Below are positions 61,060-64,000 of a stretch of DNA of 64,000 bases, piece after piece. The stretch comes from Pseudomonas inefficax (GTDB taxonomy: Bacteria; Pseudomonadota; Gammaproteobacteria; Pseudomonadales; Pseudomonadaceae): the NCBI RefSeq assembly GCF_900277125.1, contig NZ_OPYN01000152.1:23308-87307 (forward strand), in the 5' to 3' direction. The notes below the pieces were generated by a model that did no database searches, was not told where the DNA came from, and saw only the letters and a program-made list of their open reading frames with translations. How positions within the stretch are numbered: the first letter of the stretch is position 1; the number at the start of each line of letters is the position of its first letter. The position numbers were made by a program, and so were the translations under genes.

Positions 61060-62961
61060 GTGAGCCAGTCCACCGTCATCGCAAATCAATCCGTTCCCGG
61101 CAAGTCCAACCCCATCGGCATGCTCGTCGCCGCTGTCGGCGTTGTGTATGGCGACATCGGCACCAGCCCGCTGTACACCCTCAAGGAAGTGTTCGCAGGG
61201 CACTATGGCGTACAGGCCAACCCCGTCGGTGTACTCGGTGTGCTGTCGCTGGTGTTCTGGTCGTTGCTCTGGGTGGTGTCGCTCAAGTACGTACTGTTCA
61301 TCCTGCGTGCCGACAATCAGGGCGAAGGTGGCATCATGGCCCTGACCGCCCTGGCACATCGGGCGGCGGCTCCCTACCAGCGCCTGGGCAGAATACTGGT
61401 ATTGCTCGGCCTGTTCGGCGCCGCGCTGTTCTACGGCGACAGCATGATCACGCCGGCGATTTCCGTGCTATCGGCCGTCGAGGGCCTGCAACTGGCCTTC
61501 GACGGCATCGAACACTGGGTCGTGCCGCTGTCGGTGGTGGTGCTGGTGGCGCTGTTCCTGATCCAGAAGCACGGCACCGCGCGCATCGGCATTCTCTTCG
61601 GGCCGATCATGGTGCTGTGGTTCATCGTACTGGGTGCATTGGGCCTGCACGGCATCGTCCAGCGCCCGGAGGTGCTGCAAGCGGTCAACCCACTCTGGGC
61701 AGTGAAGTTCTTCGTGCTGCACCCGGGCATGGGGGTGGCGATTCTGGGCGCGGTGGTGCTGGCGCTGACGGGCGCCGAAGCACTGTACGCCGATATGGGA
61801 CACTTCGGCCGCAAACCCATTGCCCGGGCCTGGTTCCTGCTGGTGTTGCCCGGGCTGGTGCTGAACTATTTTGGCCAGGGCGCACTGATCCTCGGCGACC
61901 CGCAGGCAGTGCGCAACCCGTTTTACCTGCTGGCACCCGAATGGGCTTTGCTGCCCATGGTCGGGCTGGCCACACTGGCCACCATCATCGCGTCCCAGGC
62001 CGTGATCTCCGGCGCGTTCTCGTTGACGCGCCAGGCTATCCAGCTGGGTTATGTACCGCGCATGTTCATTCAGCATACCTCCAGCGAGGAACAGGGGCAG
62101 ATCTACATCGGCATGGTGAACTGGGCACTGATGGTCGGCGTGGTGCTGCTGGTGGTTGGCTTCGAGTCATCCGGGGCGCTTGCCGCAGCCTATGGGGTAG
62201 CCGTGACCGGGACCATGCTGATCACCACGCTGCTGGCTTCGGCAGTGGTACTGTTGTTGTGGAAGGCACCACGCTGGCTGGCGGTGCCGATGCTGCTGGC
62301 GTTCCTGTTGGTAGACAGCCTGTATTTTGCCGCCAATGCGCCGAAGATCCTCCAGGGCGGTGCATTTCCGGTGATTGCGGGCCTGGCGCTGTTCATCCTG
62401 ATGACTACCTGGAAGCGCGGGCGAAGGATCATCGTCGAGCGGCTGGACGAGAGCTCACTGCCACTGGAGCTGTTCATTACCAGCCTCAAGGCCCAGCCGC
62501 CTCACCGCGTCGGCGGTACTGCCGTGTTCCTGTCCGCCAGGCCCGAGGCGGTGCCCCACGCTTTGCTGCACAACCTGCTGCATAACCAGGTACTGCATGA
62601 ACAAGTGGTGCTGTTGACCGTCGTGTTCGAGGATGAACCACGGGTCAGCGCAGGCAAGCGCTGTGAGGTCGAGGCATTTGGTGACGGCTTTTTCCGCGTG
62701 AGCCTGCATTTCGGTTTCATGGAGGAGCCCGACGTGCCGTTGGCGTTAAGCCGCTGCCAACGTGCGGACCTGGAGTTCGGCCCCATGCGCACCACCTATT
62801 TTCTCAGCCGGGAGACGGCCATTGCAGGCAGGAAGATGGGCATGGCCCGCTGGCGGGAGCACCTGTTTGCCTTCCTGCTGAAGAATGCCAACAGCAACCT
62901 GAAGTACTTCCAGCTGCCGCTGAACCGGGTGATTGAGCTGGGCACTCAGGTCGAAATCTGA
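61060..62961 (+). CDS. kup: Kup-family potassium uptake protein
   Basis: 633 aa. About 12 helices with GVVYGDIGTSPLYTLKEVF near the N-terminus, the Kup signature, and a C-terminal cytoplasmic domain. Starts with GTG at 61060, with AGAGAAG upstream. Low-affinity K+/H+ symport at the inner membrane. Stands alone; a stem-loop precedes it. Confidence 0.95.
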   Translation: MSQSTVIANQSVPGKSNPIGMLVAAVGVVYGDIGTSPLYTLKEVFAGHYGVQANPVGVLGVLSLVFWSLLWVVSLKYVLFILRADNQGEGGIMALTALAHRAAAPYQRLGRILVLLGLFGAALFYGDSMITPAISVLSAVEGLQLAFDGIEHWVVPLSVVVLVALFLIQKHGTARIGILFGPIMVLWFIVLGALGLHGIVQRPEVLQAVNPLWAVKFFVLHPGMGVAILGAVVLALTGAEALYADMGHFGRKPIARAWFLLVLPGLVLNYFGQGALILGDPQAVRNPFYLLAPEWALLPMVGLATLATIIASQAVISGAFSLTRQAIQLGYVPRMFIQHTSSEEQGQIYIGMVNWALMVGVVLLVVGFESSGALAAAYGVAVTGTMLITTLLASAVVLLLWKAPRWLAVPMLLAFLLVDSLYFAANAPKILQGGAFPVIAGLALFILMTTWKRGRRIIVERLDESSLPLELFITSLKAQPPHRVGGTAVFLSARPEAVPHALLHNLLHNQVLHEQVVLLTVVFEDEPRVSAGKRCEVEAFGDGFFRVSLHFGFMEEPDVPLALSRCQRADLEFGPMRTTYFLSRETAIAGRKMGMARWREHLFAFLLKNANSNLKYFQLPLNRVIELGTQVEI

Positions 62962-63066
62962 GCAGTCATGGATCGCAACCCTTCTGTCAGGACAACAGAA
63001 CTTGCGAAGCCGTCGCATGTCTTATCGGCACCTTAGCTCTATCTGCGCCGTTGGAGGCGAAACGAC

Positions 63067-63387
63067 ATGAGAAAAACCCTGGTGGCCGTCTTTGCGTGTG
63101 CCTTAGCACTCGGCGCGACTGCATTGTTGCCTGCCGATGTCTCGCCGATCGGTTCCGCGCATGCCAAAGGTGGTGGCAATGGCGGCGGCAAGGGTGGGTT
63201 CAACGGTAATGGCGCCGGCTACGAGAGTGATCATGCCGGCAAGGCCACCCGCAACCATGGCGAGAGCGGTAATCACTATGGAAGCCTGCGCAACGATGAC
63301 AACGGCCGTGGTACTACCCGGTCCGGCCTTGCCCATTCCAAGGAACACGACAAGGCCGGGCGCTCCTCTTCGAAACACAATCGTTAA
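63067..63387 (+). CDS. Secreted Gly/His-rich small protein
   Basis: 106 aa. Signal peptide of about 33 residues ends SAHA, then a Gly/Asn-rich tail (KGGGNGGGKGGFNGNG) and a His/Lys/Ser-rich end. Purpose unknown; no family recognised. GGAGGCGAAACGAC lies before the ATG. Confidence 0.7.
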   Translation: MRKTLVAVFACALALGATALLPADVSPIGSAHAKGGGNGGGKGGFNGNGAGYESDHAGKATRNHGESGNHYGSLRNDDNGRGTTRSGLAHSKEHDKAGRSSSKHNR

Positions 63388-63430
63388 CTGAACGCGCGGA
63401 TGATGTGCCCTCGAACCGGGCGCTGGTGTG

Positions 63431-63829
63431 GATGGCACCGGCTACGCCGGTGTTCGCGGGTGAACCCGCTCCCACAGGCATGGCGCATTCCTTCAGCTGG
63501 CGGGGTTCCTGTGGGAGCGGGCATGCCCGCGAAGCAGGCGACGCGGTGGATGGCACCGGCTACGCCGGTGTTCGCGGGCGCGCCCGCTCCCACGGGTACA
63601 GCACATTCCTTCAGTTGGCGAGGTCCCTGTGGGAGCGGGTTTACCCGCGAAGCAGGCGACGCGGTGGATGGCACCGGCTGCGCCGGTGTTCGCGGGTGAA
63701 CCCGCTCCCACAGGTATGGTGCATTCCTTCAGCTGGCGAGGTCCCTGTAGGAGCGGGTTTACCCGCGAAGCAGGCGACGCCGTGGATGGCCGGCTGTGCC
63801 GGTGTTCGCGGGCGCGCCCGCTCCCACAG
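63431..63829. repeat. REP pair cluster, period about 118 bp
   Basis: Four REP pair units (with ATTCCTTCAG linkers at 63488, 63605 and 63723) fill the 456-bp gap between 63387 and 63845. Units include GTTCGCGGGTGAACCCGCTC and GCGGGCATGCCCGCGAAGC. No gene is seen here. Confidence 0.9.
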
Positions 63830-63844
63830 CCTGCCCGACAGATC

Positions 63845-64000
63845 TCAAACTTTGAACCGCCCCACCAACGTCGTCATCTCCCCCACCAACCCCGACAACG
63901 CCTTGCTCGCCTCACTGGTCTGCTGCGCCCCCGCGGCCGAGAATGTCGACAGCTCGCGAATGTTCAGCAGGTTGCGGTCCACCTCTCGCGCCACCTGGGC
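63845..64000 (-). CDS. Methyl-accepting chemotaxis protein, C-terminal part
   Basis: The last 51 codons of a chemoreceptor run off the window edge. The sequence (AQVAREVDRNLLNIREL, then TSEASKALSGLVGEM, ending in RFKV) has the heptad pattern of the adaptation helix and the typical Pseudomonas C-terminus. The ligand-binding half is outside the window. Confidence 0.85.
   Translation of the reverse strand, partial: AQVAREVDRNLLNIRELSTFSAAGAQQTSEASKALSGLVGEMTTLVGRFKV

Noticed and set aside
1..64000. tRNA or rRNA genes
   Set aside because: No cloverleaf or rRNA stretch was recognised by eye; a tRNAscan-SE and Rfam search would settle this.
1..64000. Insertion sequences, prophage or integrase
   Set aside because: No transposase or integrase reading frame was seen. 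The repeats are all REP-type palindromes.

Overview
The window is a high-GC Gammaproteobacterial chromosome segment that looks like a member of the Pseudomonas putida group. The reasons are the complete ped (2-phenylethanol / PQQ alcohol oxidation) cluster with both a calcium-type and a lanthanide-type quinoprotein dehydrogenase, the many REP palindromes of the GTGGGAGCGGG type between genes, OprD-type porins, and the gene content and order. Species is an inference; no 16S or tRNA gene is present.

Layout. 0-16.5 kb: accessory metabolism and transport. It holds a C45-family acyltransferase, a LysR regulator facing a periplasmic amidohydrolase, a formate/nitrite-type channel, a Phenol_MetA_deg outer-membrane protein facing a LysR gene, an OprD porin with OsmC, a four-gene aromatic-acid efflux operon (FUSC, DUF1656, HlyD, LysR), a SulP transporter and a YcaC hydrolase. 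16.7-42.5 kb: the ped/erc/exa region. It contains the hybrid kinase ErcS and iron alcohol dehydrogenase ErcA, PqqD and a tiny orphan pqqA, aldehyde dehydrogenase PedI, PedH (Asp-Phe-Asp, lanthanide type), a zinc metallohydrolase, a SoxYZ-like carrier, a periplasmic binding protein, cytochrome c PedF, PedE (Asp-Phe-Ser, calcium type), a secreted pentapeptide protein, the PedS2/PedR2 two-component pair, a PQQ-associated ABC operon with a YVTN propeller, a CXXXCW rhodanese-like protein, the AgmR/ErbR regulator, a NosP-NahK-like pair and a porin.

42.7-49.2 kb: a gamma-glutamylated amine (putrescine-type) catabolic operon between two paralogous XRE-cupin regulators, then a degenerate Fic-like gene with a HAD-like gene behind the pst operon. 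49.3-53.1 kb: pstSCAB with a Pho box. 53.8-55.0 kb: a striking tandem array of eight REP pairs. 55.1-64 kb: MAPEG with a coupled tiny ORF, an MmyB-type regulator, a universal stress protein, an Lrp/EamA pair, an MFS exporter, Kup potassium uptake, a secreted Gly-rich protein, a second REP cluster, and the C-terminus of a methyl-accepting chemotaxis protein.

How it works together: alcohols cross the outer membrane, are oxidised in the periplasm by PedE or PedH with electrons going to PedF, and the aldehydes are oxidised by PedI. PedS2/R2 and AgmR control the switch. Short TACYWWRGTA-like palindromes recur upstream of nearly every transcription unit in the ped region and are the best candidate for the shared operator. 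Many REP palindromes sit between operons.
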